Shown: in pieces, positions 1 through 5,897 of the stretch | Position numbering within the stretch: the stretch's first letter is position 1 | How the letters are laid out: every line of letters begins with the position of its first letter | NCBI GenBank assembly: GCA_026982255.1 | Contig: JALSHL010000322.1 | Coordinates: 1 to 7,781, forward strand | Source of the DNA: Paracoccaceae bacterium | GTDB taxonomy: Bacteria > Pseudomonadota > Alphaproteobacteria > Rhodobacterales > Rhodobacteraceae | Length of the DNA stretch: 7,781 nt | Direction: 5' to 3' | Position numbers and translations under genes: made by a program | Notes under the pieces: model-generated | Seen by the model: only the letters and a program-made list of their open reading frames with translations | What the model was told of the DNA's origin: nothing | The model's database searches: none

Positions 1-543
1 GGTGAAATCGTCGATCCGAACGAGAAGAACGCGCCGCTGAACCAGGCCTCGCTCGATCAGGCCATGGAACGTTTCGACGGGCTGCGCCATGCGGACGGGG
101 CGGTGCCCACTGCCGAGCTGCGTCTGGAAATGCAGAAAACCATGCAAAACGATGCCGCCGTGTTCCGCTCCTCGAAATCCCTGGCCGAAGGCGTCGAGAA
201 AATGGCCGCCGTTGCCGCCAAGCTCTCGGACCTCAAAGTCACGGACCGCTCGATGGTCTGGAATTCCGACCTGATGGAGACGCTGGAGCTGACCAACCTG
301 ATGCCGAATGCGCTAGCAACGATCAATTCCGCCGAGGCCCGCAAAGAGTCCCGCGGCGCCCACGCGCACGAGGATTACCCCGATCGCGACGACGTAAACT
401 GGCGCAAGCATTCCCTGGCAAAGGTTGACGCGGACGGTAAAGTTACGCTTTCCTATCGCGGCGTTCATCTGGAGCCGTTAACCAAACAGGAAGATGGCGG
501 GATCGATCTGGCGAAAATCGCCCCGAAAGCCCGCGTCTACTAG
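1..543 (+). CDS. sdhA: Succinate dehydrogenase flavoprotein subunit, C-terminal part (5' end outside window)
   Basis: The frame is open from base 1 and gives the last 180 residues of SdhA, the FAD-carrying subunit that oxidises succinate to fumarate in complex II on the cytoplasmic face of the inner membrane. Visible is the helical C-terminal (capping/three-helix) region with MQKTMQNDAAVFRS, followed by the family-typical tail containing ARKESRGAHAHEDYP, RDD and a W-x-KH step, and an end in KARVY. The FAD-binding domain and catalytic residues lie upstream of the window, so cofactor attachment cannot be judged. The first ATG seen in frame (64) is internal, because the preceding 21 codons continue the protein. 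Two lipoprotein genes and sdhB follow with short or no gaps, which implies one transcript. Recognition as SdhA is from sequence memory and is supported by the downstream sdhB. Confidence 0.95.
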   Translation, partial: GEIVDPNEKNAPLNQASLDQAMERFDGLRHADGAVPTAELRLEMQKTMQNDAAVFRSSKSLAEGVEKMAAVAAKLSDLKVTDRSMVWNSDLMETLELTNLMPNALATINSAEARKESRGAHAHEDYPDRDDVNWRKHSLAKVDADGKVTLSYRGVHLEPLTKQEDGGIDLAKIAPKARVY

Positions 544-559
544 AGAAAGGAAGGATCAA

Positions 560-847
560 ATGCCCCGGATTTCTACCATCGTCGTAGTTGCTACCGTAAT
601 TGTTGCGGCCTGCACCCCGAGGCAAATGACCTATGCCGAAGCCCGCGCATACTGCCAGGAAAAGGCGGATGCCGCCGCCGGTCCGCAAGGAAACATCGGC
701 GTCAGCACAGGCACCGGCGGCACGAACTTCAGTTTCGGCATCTCCGTCAGCGATTCTTTTCTGCGTGGAGATGACCCGAATGTGGTCTATGATACCTGCA
801 TGAACGAATTATCCGCCAATGGACAAATTTCAGGAGTTGCAGAATGA
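560..847 (+). CDS. Small predicted lipoprotein encoded between sdhA and sdhB (first of two)
   Basis: This encodes a 95-residue protein of unknown function. ATG 560 is chosen because AAAGGAAGGA lies just upstream and because the N-terminus then reads as a lipoprotein signal: a short charged start, a hydrophobic stretch IVVVATVIV, and a VAAC lipobox with Cys18 as the lipidation site. An earlier in-frame ATG at 494 would overlap sdhA and bury this signal, so it was not used. The mature part has a Gly/Ser/Thr-rich centre (residues about 46-65) followed by FLRGDDPNVVYDTCM. Two further cysteines (Cys32, Cys80) could form a disulfide in the periplasm. It starts 16 bases after sdhA and shares an ATGA overlap with the next gene, so it is almost certainly translated as part of the sdh operon. 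No catalytic motif is seen. A role in complex II assembly is possible but is only suggested by position. Confidence 0.82.
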   Translation: MPRISTIVVVATVIVAACTPRQMTYAEARAYCQEKADAAAGPQGNIGVSTGTGGTNFSFGISVSDSFLRGDDPNVVYDTCMNELSANGQISGVAE

Positions 848-1071
848 AACCGATTACCTTTGCCGTCATAGCCACATCCATCCTCGTTCTGGGCGCTTGC
901 TCGGAACAGATCACGCGCCAGTCTATCGAGCGCAATGCCGTCATTGCCTCGTTGAACCTGACACCGGACGAACAGAACATCTGGAAAACCCTGACCAGGG
1001 AACAGCAGGATCGCGCGATCCTGTTCATTCAAAACGGAGGCACCCTGATCGCCTCGCTCGGAGACAAATAG
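844..1071 (+). CDS. Small predicted lipoprotein encoded between sdhA and sdhB (second of two)
   Basis: This encodes a 75-residue protein of unknown function. Its ATG overlaps the TGA of the previous gene (ATGA at 844-847), with AGGAGT about ten bases upstream, which points to translational coupling. The N-terminus MKPITFAVIATSILVLGAC is a clear lipoprotein signal with an LGAC lipobox and Cys19 as the lipidated residue. The next residue is Ser, so the Asp+2 inner-membrane retention signal is absent, and outer-membrane sorting would be expected if the E. coli rule applies. The mature part is short and predicted helical (ITRQSIERNAVIASLNLTPDEQNIWKTL and on, read in pieces), and ends LIASLGDK. 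It has no further cysteines and no enzymatic motif. Its stop lies 3 bases before sdhB. It could be an accessory factor of succinate dehydrogenase or simply a passenger in the operon; the sequence does not decide. Confidence 0.8.
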   Translation: MKPITFAVIATSILVLGACSEQITRQSIERNAVIASLNLTPDEQNIWKTLTREQQDRAILFIQNGGTLIASLGDK

Positions 1072-1074
1072 CAA

Positions 1075-1851
1075 ATGGTTGAATTCTCTCTTCCGAAAAA
1101 CTCCCGCATGACTGTCGGGAAAACATGGCCGAAACCCGAAGGCAAAAACGTGCGTGCCTTCCGGATATATCGCTATGACCCGGATTCCGGAGAGAACCCG
1201 CGCGTGGACACCTATTACATCGATCTCGACGATTGCGGGCCGATGATTCTGGATGCGCTGCTCAAGATCAAGAACGAGATCGACCCCACCCTGACCTTCC
1301 GCCGTTCCTGCCGCGAGGGAATTTGCGGCTCCTGTGCCATGAATATCGACGGGATCAACACGCTGGCCTGCCTTCACGGTATGGACGACGTGGAGGGTGA
1401 CGTGAAAATCTACCCGTTGCCGCATATGCCGGTGGTCAAGGACCTTATCCCCGATCTCACCCATTTCTACGCCCAGCACGCCAGCATCATGCCGTGGCTG
1501 GAAACCAAGACCCGCCGTCCCGAAAAGGAATGGCGCCAGTCGATCGAGGACCGCAAGAAACTCGACGGGTTGTATGAATGCGTGATGTGCGCCAGTTGCT
1601 CCACCTCCTGCCCCAGCTACTGGTGGAACGGCGACCGCTACCTCGGGCCGGCGGCGCTTCTGCACGCCTACCGCTGGATCATCGATTCGCGGGACGAGGC
1701 CACCGGCGAGCGTCTGGACGAGCTCGAAGACCCGTTCAAGCTATACCGTTGCCACACCATCATGAACTGCACCAACACCTGCCCGAAAGGGTTGAACCCC
1801 GCCAAGGCAATTGCGGAAATCAAGAAACTGATGGTCGAACGGACGATGTAA
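1075..1851 (+). CDS. sdhB: Succinate dehydrogenase iron-sulfur subunit
   Basis: SdhB passes electrons from the FAD of SdhA through three Fe-S clusters to ubiquinone in the membrane anchor of complex II. All cluster ligands are present in the 258-residue protein. The [2Fe-2S] set is Cys79, Cys84, Cys87 and Cys99 (in RSCREGICGSC and TLAC). By the usual SdhB pattern the [4Fe-4S] set is Cys169, Cys172, Cys175 and Cys236, and the [3Fe-4S] set is Cys179, Cys226 and Cys232. The CPSYWW segment supplies Pro180 and Trp184, and His227 and Ile229 follow Cys226. These match quinone-site positions known from E. coli SdhB. Length is normal for alphaproteobacteria. The ATG is preceded by GGAG at 1060-1063, within the last codons of the upstream lipoprotein gene, and the gap to that gene is 3 bases, so it is part of the sdh operon. 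Nothing is broken or missing. Confidence 0.98.
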   Translation: MVEFSLPKNSRMTVGKTWPKPEGKNVRAFRIYRYDPDSGENPRVDTYYIDLDDCGPMILDALLKIKNEIDPTLTFRRSCREGICGSCAMNIDGINTLACLHGMDDVEGDVKIYPLPHMPVVKDLIPDLTHFYAQHASIMPWLETKTRRPEKEWRQSIEDRKKLDGLYECVMCASCSTSCPSYWWNGDRYLGPAALLHAYRWIIDSRDEATGERLDELEDPFKLYRCHTIMNCTNTCPKGLNPAKAIAEIKKLMVERTM

Positions 1852-1873
1852 AACGCCATCGGGCACCCGATGG
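1850..1873 (-). terminator. Intrinsic terminator of ecm, overlapping the sdhB stop codon
   Basis: CCATCGGG (1856-1863) pairs perfectly with CCCGATGG (1866-1873), forming a 7-bp stem with a 4-base loop when the closest pair is left open. Read on the minus strand the hairpin is followed by CG and then four T residues (complement of AAAA 1850-1853). It therefore fits a rho-independent terminator for ecm, which ends at 1893. Two of those A residues are also part of the sdhB TAA codon. On the plus strand there is no T-run after the hairpin. Confidence 0.6.
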
Positions 1874-1893
1874 GCGCCCCGGCCGGAGCGCCC
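1872..1893. terminator. GC-rich hairpin between convergent sdhB and ecm
   Basis: GGGCGC (1872-1877) pairs with GCGCCC (1888-1893), and the 10-base loop contains the self-complementary CCGGCCGG. It lies directly beside the hairpin at 1856-1873 and touches the ecm stop codon. No T-run follows on either strand, so on its own it is a weak terminator candidate. It may slow polymerase or protect the 3' end of sdhB mRNA. The two arms are exact; the function is inferred from the position between convergent genes. Confidence 0.4.
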
Positions 1894-3830
1894 TAAACCA
1901 GTTCCACAATGTCGAACATGATCCGGTTCAGGTCGAAATCCTTCGGCGTATAGACCCGCGCGACACCCATATCGCGCAGGGCTTCAGCGTCCTCGTCGGG
2001 AATAATCCCGCCGACGATCACCGGCGTATCCACCAGCCCTGCATCCCGCATCCGCTGCATCATTTCCTCGACCAGCGGCAGATGGGAGCCGGACAGGATC
2101 GACAATCCGACAATATCGACACGCTCGTTCTTCGCCGCTTCGACCAGGGCTTCCGGAGTCATCCGGATACCTTCGTAAAACACCTTCATGCCGCTGTCGC
2201 GCGCCCGCACCGCGATTTGCTCGGCCCCGTTGGAGTGACCGTCCAGACCGGGTTTGCCCACCAGAAAACGGATCGGGTGACCGGCATCGCCCGCCTTGTC
2301 CGCCACCGCCGCACGAATATCGTCCAACCCCTCGGCCGCATTGGACATCGCCGCACCAACGCCGGTCGGCGCGCGATATTCCCCGAAAGCCGCGCGCATG
2401 GCCGCACCCCACTCGCCGGTCGTCACCCCCGCCTTGGCGCAGGCAATCGAGGGCGGCATGATGTTCTCGCCCGTTGCCGCCGCCGCTTTCAATGCCTCCA
2501 GCGCCGATTGCACCGCGGCGTCGTCCCGCGCCGCACGCCAGGCCTGAAGATTGGCGATTTGCTGGTTTTCCACCTCGGGGTCGACCACCATGATCCCGCC
2601 TTCGCCAGCGGTCAGGGGGCTTTCCTCGCCATTGCGGAATTTGTTCACGCCGACCACGACGGTCTCCCCCGCCTCGATCTTCGCCAGACGTTCCGAATTG
2701 GACTGCACAAGCGCGGTTTTCATATATTCGATCGCGGCAACCGCTCCGCCCATCTTGTCGATATGCGCAATCTCGGCCCGCGCGCCCTCTTTCAGCGACT
2801 CGACCTTGCGCTCCACGGCAGGGTTTTCATCGAACAGATCGTCGAATTCCAGCAAATCGGTCTCGTAGGCCATGATCTGCTGCATCCGCAACGACCATTG
2901 CTGGTCCCACGGGCGCGGCAGGCCCAGCGCCTCGTTCCACGCCGGTAGTTGCACCGCCCGTGCCCGTGCCTTTTTCGACAGGGTGACCGCCAGCATCTCG
3001 ATCAGGATCCGGTAAACATTGTTTTCCGGCTGCTGCTCCGTCAGGCCCAGCGAGTTCACCTGCACCCCGTAACGGAACCGCCGCAGTTTCGGGTCCTCGA
3101 CGCCGTAACGATCCCGGCAAATCTCGTCCCAAAGGTCCACAAACGCCCGCATCTTGCACATCTCGGTCACGAACCGGATACCCGCATTGACGAAAAATGA
3201 AATCCGCGCCACCACACGCGGAAAATCCGCCGCCGGCACCTGCCCCCGCACTTGGTCCAGCACCGCAATCGCGGTGGTCAGGGCAAAGGCCAGTTCCTGC
3301 TCGGGTGTCGCGCCGGCCTCCTGCAGGTGATAGGAACAGACGTTCATCGGATTCCACTTCGGCACATCGGAATAACAGTATTCCGCAATATCCCCGATCA
3401 GCCGCAGGCTCGGCTCCGGCGGAAAAACATAGGTGCCGCGGGACAGGTATTCCTTTATAATGTCGTTCTGGACCGTGCCTTTCAGCGCCTTGATATCCGC
3501 GCCTTGCTCCTCGGCCACGGAAATATACAGCGCCAGCAACCACGCCGCCGTGGCATTGATGGTCATGGAAGTATTCATCTGGTCCAGCGGAATATCGGCG
3601 AACAGGGTTCGCATATCGCCCAGATGGCTGATTGGCACACCGACCTTGCCCACCTCGCCCCGCGCCAGAACATGATCGGAGTCGTATCCCGTTTGCGTCG
3701 GCAGGTCGAAAGCCACCGAAAGCCCCGTCTGCCCCTTCGCCAGATTGGAACGGTAGAGCGCATTGGATGCCTCAGCCGTCGAGTGGCCGGCATAGGTGCG
3801 GAAAAGCCAGGGGCGGTCTTTGGCGGTCAT
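1893..3830 (-). CDS. ecm: Ethylmalonyl-CoA mutase, coenzyme B12-dependent
   Basis: Ecm (also called MeaA) converts (2R)-ethylmalonyl-CoA to (2S)-methylsuccinyl-CoA by a radical rearrangement in the ethylmalonyl-CoA pathway of acetyl-CoA assimilation; it is cytosolic. The 645-residue protein has an N-terminal acyl-CoA mutase barrel (about 1-480) and a C-terminal B12-binding domain (about 510-645). Visible motifs are RTYAGHST (Tyr13), FDLPTQTGYDSD (residues 41-52), SRGTY (Arg131), CSYHLQEAG (His168), and the cobalamin motif GLDGHSNG with Asp530 and the cobalt-ligating His532, followed by SILSGS and VGG. DLPTQ rather than the DLATH type separates it from methylmalonyl-CoA mutase, and the single-chain length of about 650 fits Ecm. 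The ATG at 3830 has AAGAGG (3836-3841 on the minus strand) five bases upstream. ccr lies about 2.2 kb away, as expected for this pathway. It is convergent with sdhB and probably expressed from its own promoter, since a terminator lies upstream at 3930-3954. Confidence 0.96.
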   Translation of the reverse strand: MTAKDRPWLFRTYAGHSTAEASNALYRSNLAKGQTGLSVAFDLPTQTGYDSDHVLARGEVGKVGVPISHLGDMRTLFADIPLDQMNTSMTINATAAWLLALYISVAEEQGADIKALKGTVQNDIIKEYLSRGTYVFPPEPSLRLIGDIAEYCYSDVPKWNPMNVCSYHLQEAGATPEQELAFALTTAIAVLDQVRGQVPAADFPRVVARISFFVNAGIRFVTEMCKMRAFVDLWDEICRDRYGVEDPKLRRFRYGVQVNSLGLTEQQPENNVYRILIEMLAVTLSKKARARAVQLPAWNEALGLPRPWDQQWSLRMQQIMAYETDLLEFDDLFDENPAVERKVESLKEGARAEIAHIDKMGGAVAAIEYMKTALVQSNSERLAKIEAGETVVVGVNKFRNGEESPLTAGEGGIMVVDPEVENQQIANLQAWRAARDDAAVQSALEALKAAAATGENIMPPSIACAKAGVTTGEWGAAMRAAFGEYRAPTGVGAAMSNAAEGLDDIRAAVADKAGDAGHPIRFLVGKPGLDGHSNGAEQIAVRARDSGMKVFYEGIRMTPEALVEAAKNERVDIVGLSILSGSHLPLVEEMMQRMRDAGLVDTPVIVGGIIPDEDAEALRDMGVARVYTPKDFDLNRIMFDIVELV

Positions 3831-3847
3831 TCTAGCCTCTTGCGACG

Positions 3848-3876
3848 GTTATATTGCATTGCAGCACACAACCTAA
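3848..3876 (-). promoter_or_regulatory. Candidate sigma-70-like promoter of ecm
   Basis: On the minus strand TTAGGT (3871-3876) and TATAAC (3848-3853) are separated by 17 bases. The -10 is close to consensus and the -35 is poor. The predicted start would leave a very short leader before the Shine-Dalgarno sequence at 3836-3841. The element GCTGCAATGCA lies inside the spacer. No experimental start is known, so this is a sequence match only. Confidence 0.4.
3855..3865 (-). promoter_or_regulatory. Element GCTGCAATGCA upstream of ecm (identical copy upstream of ccr)
   Basis: The minus strand reads GCTGCAATGCA, and the identical 11 bases occur at 5898-5908 upstream of ccr, in the same orientation relative to its gene. 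The core TGCA-A-TGCA is a near-perfect palindrome, as expected of a dimeric regulator site. Here it sits 24 bases before the ecm start codon, in the spacer of the candidate promoter, a placement typical of repressor sites or of activators that remodel the spacer. ScfR/RamB-type regulators of acetyl- and propionyl-CoA assimilation bind TTTGCAAA-like palindromes, so a relative is a reasonable guess, though the match is not exact. Confidence 0.5.
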
Positions 3877-3890
3877 CCGGCAAATAAAAT

Positions 3891-3927
3891 TACGCAAGAC
3901 CAAAATTGACAGACATATTGTTGCGTA
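3891..3927. promoter_or_regulatory. Inverted repeat TACGCAA / TTGCGTA upstream of ecm
   Basis: TACGCAA (3891-3897) and TTGCGTA (3921-3927) are perfect 7-base inverted arms, 30 bases centre to centre, roughly three helical turns. They lie between the terminator of the upstream gene and the candidate ecm promoter, so they are in operator position. A shorter related pair, ACGCAA and TTGCG, occurs in the ccr leader (5965-5980). The arms are seen directly; operator function is inferred. Confidence 0.35.
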
Positions 3928-3929
3928 CG

Positions 3930-3954
3930 AAAAAGGCGACCCGAAGGCCGCCTT
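3930..3954 (-). terminator. Intrinsic terminator of the small secreted-protein gene
   Basis: On the minus strand AAGGCGGCC and GGTCGCCTT form a 9-bp stem with one G-U pair (3946-3954 with 3933-3941) around a TTCG tetraloop. Five T residues follow (complement of 3930-3934). This is a textbook rho-independent terminator 22 bases past the stop of the gene at 3977-4318. It separates that gene from ecm, so ecm should need its own promoter. Confidence 0.88.
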
Positions 3955-3976
3955 ATCCATATCGGGGAATCCGGCG

Positions 3977-4318
3977 CTAGTTATAGGTAAACGTCGAAAT
4001 TTCACAAATATTGATGCCGAAATCCGTCAGCACGTCGCCATCGTTGAAAACCGCCTTGAAATCGAAGACGCAGTAACCGGTGCCGTCATCGAAATTGATA
4101 ATCAGTGCGGAATAGGGACCGATCACATCATAGCCGAGAATATCTTCTTCCCAACTGTCGGTGCCTTTGTTCGAACCATAAAACTCGACAATCGTATAAC
4201 CGGTATTGTTGACAATTCGCACACGGCGATCAGCGGCAGACGCCGGGGTTGCGATCGAGACCGCCAGAAAGACAACAGCCATCAGGCCGGCCACGGTATT
4301 CTTGAAAGTAAACGTCAT
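3977..4318 (-). CDS. Small predicted secreted protein of unknown function
   Basis: The product is 113 residues. The start at 4318 is chosen over an in-frame ATG at 4366 because GGAGA lies six bases upstream and because it puts a clean Sec signal peptide at the N-terminus: MTFTFKN, then a hydrophobic core GLMAVVFLAVSIA, then a PASA cleavage site near residue 28. The mature part, about 85 residues, looks beta-rich and acidic: VRIVNNTGYTIVEFY near 33-47, a DSW and ILGYD stretch near 54-64, DDGTGYCVFDFKAVF near 77-91, and GINICE near 101-106. Cys83 and Cys105 are the only cysteines and could form a disulfide. I recognise the NNTGYTI...SW...LG...DDG layout as that of small exported proteins of unknown role, but no named family can be assigned. 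GC is about 48 percent by my count, well below the neighbouring genes. It is monocistronic, with a strong terminator behind it, and shows no link to the metabolism around it. Confidence 0.8.
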   Translation of the reverse strand: MTFTFKNTVAGLMAVVFLAVSIATPASAADRRVRIVNNTGYTIVEFYGSNKGTDSWEEDILGYDVIGPYSALIINFDDGTGYCVFDFKAVFNDGDVLTDFGINICEISTFTYN

Positions 4319-4470
4319 TATTTTCTCCAAATACGAATGACACCGGACAGAACCCCCGAATGTCAAAGTTACGATGTACTACCGCATAAACGGTATGCCT
4401 CCATTGTGGCCAAAGTTGGATGATTGACGAATAACTGGACCTGCGCGGTATTTCCTGCAAACCTGCCCGC
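4319..4470. promoter_or_regulatory. Divergent intergenic region with paired CAAAGTT and an inverted repeat
   Basis: These 152 bases must carry the promoters of both the secreted-protein gene (-) and the acyltransferase gene (+). CAAAGTT occurs twice (4364-4370 and 4411-4417), 47 bases apart, and each copy is followed closely by GATG. Between them GCATA (4384-4388) and TATGC (4394-4398) form a short inverted repeat. A plus-strand TTGACG at 4424-4429 with a weak GGTATT 17 bases later is a possible promoter for the acyltransferase. On the minus strand TTTGACA near 4362-4368 is a possible -35 for the secreted-protein gene without a convincing -10. Confidence 0.3.
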
Positions 4471-5850
4471 ATGAACAACCCTGTCGATATCCCGTTCTGG
4501 CTGCTGGCGCTTCTGGTCATACTGGCCGCTATTGCCGTCCTCGACCGGCTGCTTCTGCCCTCGGTCCGCTGGTATCTGCGCCGCCGCCTCAACAAGGTGG
4601 TAGAGCGGCTGAACGACCGGCTGCAACTGCACATCCAGCCGTTCAAGCTCACCCGCCGCAAGGTGATGATCGACCGGCTGATCAACGATCCGGCGGTTAT
4701 GGAAGCGGTGATCGAGCACGCCCACACCGAGGAAATACCCGAGGAAATCGCCCGCAACACCGCCGAACGCTATGCCCGCGAGATCGTGCCGTCCTTCTCG
4801 GCCTCCACCTATTTCGGCTTCGCCATCCGCGCCTCGCGCTTTATCTCCAACGCCTTTTACCGCGTGCGGCTGGGGTTCATGGACGACGACGCGCTGCGCA
4901 ACGTTGATCCCGACTCCACTGTGGTTTTCGTGATGAACCATCGCTCCAACATGGACTATGTGCTGGTGACCTTTCTGGTCGCGGAGCGCTCGGCGCTGTC
5001 CTATGCGGTGGGCGAGTGGGCACGGGTCTGGCCGTTGCAGCAGTTGATCCGCGCCATGGGCGCCTATTTCATCCGCCGCAAATCCCGCAACCCGCTCTAT
5101 CGCCGGGTGTTGGCGCGCTATGTGCAACTGGCCACGCAAGGCGGTGTCACACAGGCCATTTTCCCCGAAGGGGGGTTGAGCCGCGACGGCACCCTTGGCG
5201 AGCCGAAACTGGGACTGCTCAGCTATATCCTCGGCGATTTCGATCCCGAAACCTCGCGCGATGTAGTCTTTATTCCCGTCGGCCTGAACTATGACCGTGT
5301 GCTGGAAGACCGCGTTCTGACCTCGCCCAGCGGCGACGGTAAAAGGCGGTTCCGGTTCCAACCGCTGGTCTTTGCCGGCTTTGCCCTCAAACAGATCTGG
5401 CTGCGCATGACCGGCCGTTTCTACCGTTTCGGCTATGCCTGCGTCAGCTTTGGCGAGCCGGTGTCCCTGAAAAAATTCATAGCCTCCGAAAACACCGGCG
5501 ACCCGCAATCCATAACTGCGAACCTCGGCGAAACACTGATCGGCAAAATCGCCAAGGTCGTGCCGGTCCTGCCGGTTTCGCTGGTTTCCAAGGTGCTGCT
5601 GGACGCCGATACCCCGCTGCCGATGCTGGAAATCAAGGCCCGTTGCAACCGTCACTGGCAGGAACTGGCCAGTCGCGATATCTACAGCCACGTTCCCCGC
5701 GCGGACGAGGATTATGCCGTCGAAGTCGGACTGCGTATGTTGACTCTGCGCCATATGGCACAGGAAAAGGACGGGCTGTATTCGGTCGACCCGGCGAATC
5801 GTTCCCTCGTTGCCTATTACGCCAACGCGATAGCGCATCATTTTCAATAA
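4471..5850 (+). CDS. Membrane-anchored glycerol-3-phosphate-type acyltransferase (PlsB/LPLAT superfamily)
   Basis: The 459-residue protein carries the four acyltransferase blocks in order: NHRSNMD with His157 and Asp162 (the HX4D catalytic pair), GAYFIRR at 197-203, FPEGGLSRDG at 231-240, and IPVGLNYDRV at 268-277. GAYFIRR and EGGLSR resemble PlsB (glycerol-3-phosphate O-acyltransferase) more than PlsC, whose third block is usually PEGTRS. The expected reaction is transfer of an acyl chain to glycerol 3-phosphate at the start of phospholipid synthesis, at the inner membrane. It is much shorter than the roughly 800 residues of E. coli PlsB. One hydrophobic segment (about 9-29) followed by basic residues anchors the N-terminus. 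ATG 4471 is the first usable start after an in-frame stop at 4432, but no Shine-Dalgarno sequence is evident. It lies between ecm and ccr in the same orientation as ccr, 152 bases before it, with no terminator between. The exact acyl donor and acceptor are not determinable here. Confidence 0.9.
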   Translation: MNNPVDIPFWLLALLVILAAIAVLDRLLLPSVRWYLRRRLNKVVERLNDRLQLHIQPFKLTRRKVMIDRLINDPAVMEAVIEHAHTEEIPEEIARNTAERYAREIVPSFSASTYFGFAIRASRFISNAFYRVRLGFMDDDALRNVDPDSTVVFVMNHRSNMDYVLVTFLVAERSALSYAVGEWARVWPLQQLIRAMGAYFIRRKSRNPLYRRVLARYVQLATQGGVTQAIFPEGGLSRDGTLGEPKLGLLSYILGDFDPETSRDVVFIPVGLNYDRVLEDRVLTSPSGDGKRRFRFQPLVFAGFALKQIWLRMTGRFYRFGYACVSFGEPVSLKKFIASENTGDPQSITANLGETLIGKIAKVVPVLPVSLVSKVLLDADTPLPMLEIKARCNRHWQELASRDIYSHVPRADEDYAVEVGLRMLTLRHMAQEKDGLYSVDPANRSLVAYYANAIAHHFQ

Positions 5851-5897
5851 ACGACACAATAAACCAAAAATAACCACACCTACGTAATAATATTTCC

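Noticed and set aside
932..947. GCAATG/CATTGC inverted repeat resembling the ecm/ccr element
   Set aside because: It lies inside the second lipoprotein coding region, has a different spacing, and is explained by ordinary codons (NAVIA).
787..1665. 292-codon minus-strand frame opposite the second lipoprotein gene and sdhB
   Set aside because: It is antisense to sdhB, whose cluster cysteines are all intact; no recognisable protein features.
1578..2948. 456-codon plus-strand frame covering the end of sdhB and the 3' part of ecm
   Set aside because: It runs out of frame through sdhB and antisense through ecm; the composition is dominated by Arg, His and Pro, typical of a shadow.
1893..3830. Reading the mutase as methylmalonyl-CoA mutase
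   Set aside because: The DLPTQ motif, the single chain of about 650 residues and the nearby ccr all favour ethylmalonyl-CoA mutase.
3854..4423. 189-codon plus-strand frame opposite the secreted-protein gene
   Set aside because: The minus-strand gene has a signal peptide, ribosome-binding site and terminator; the plus-strand frame runs through that terminator and has none of these.
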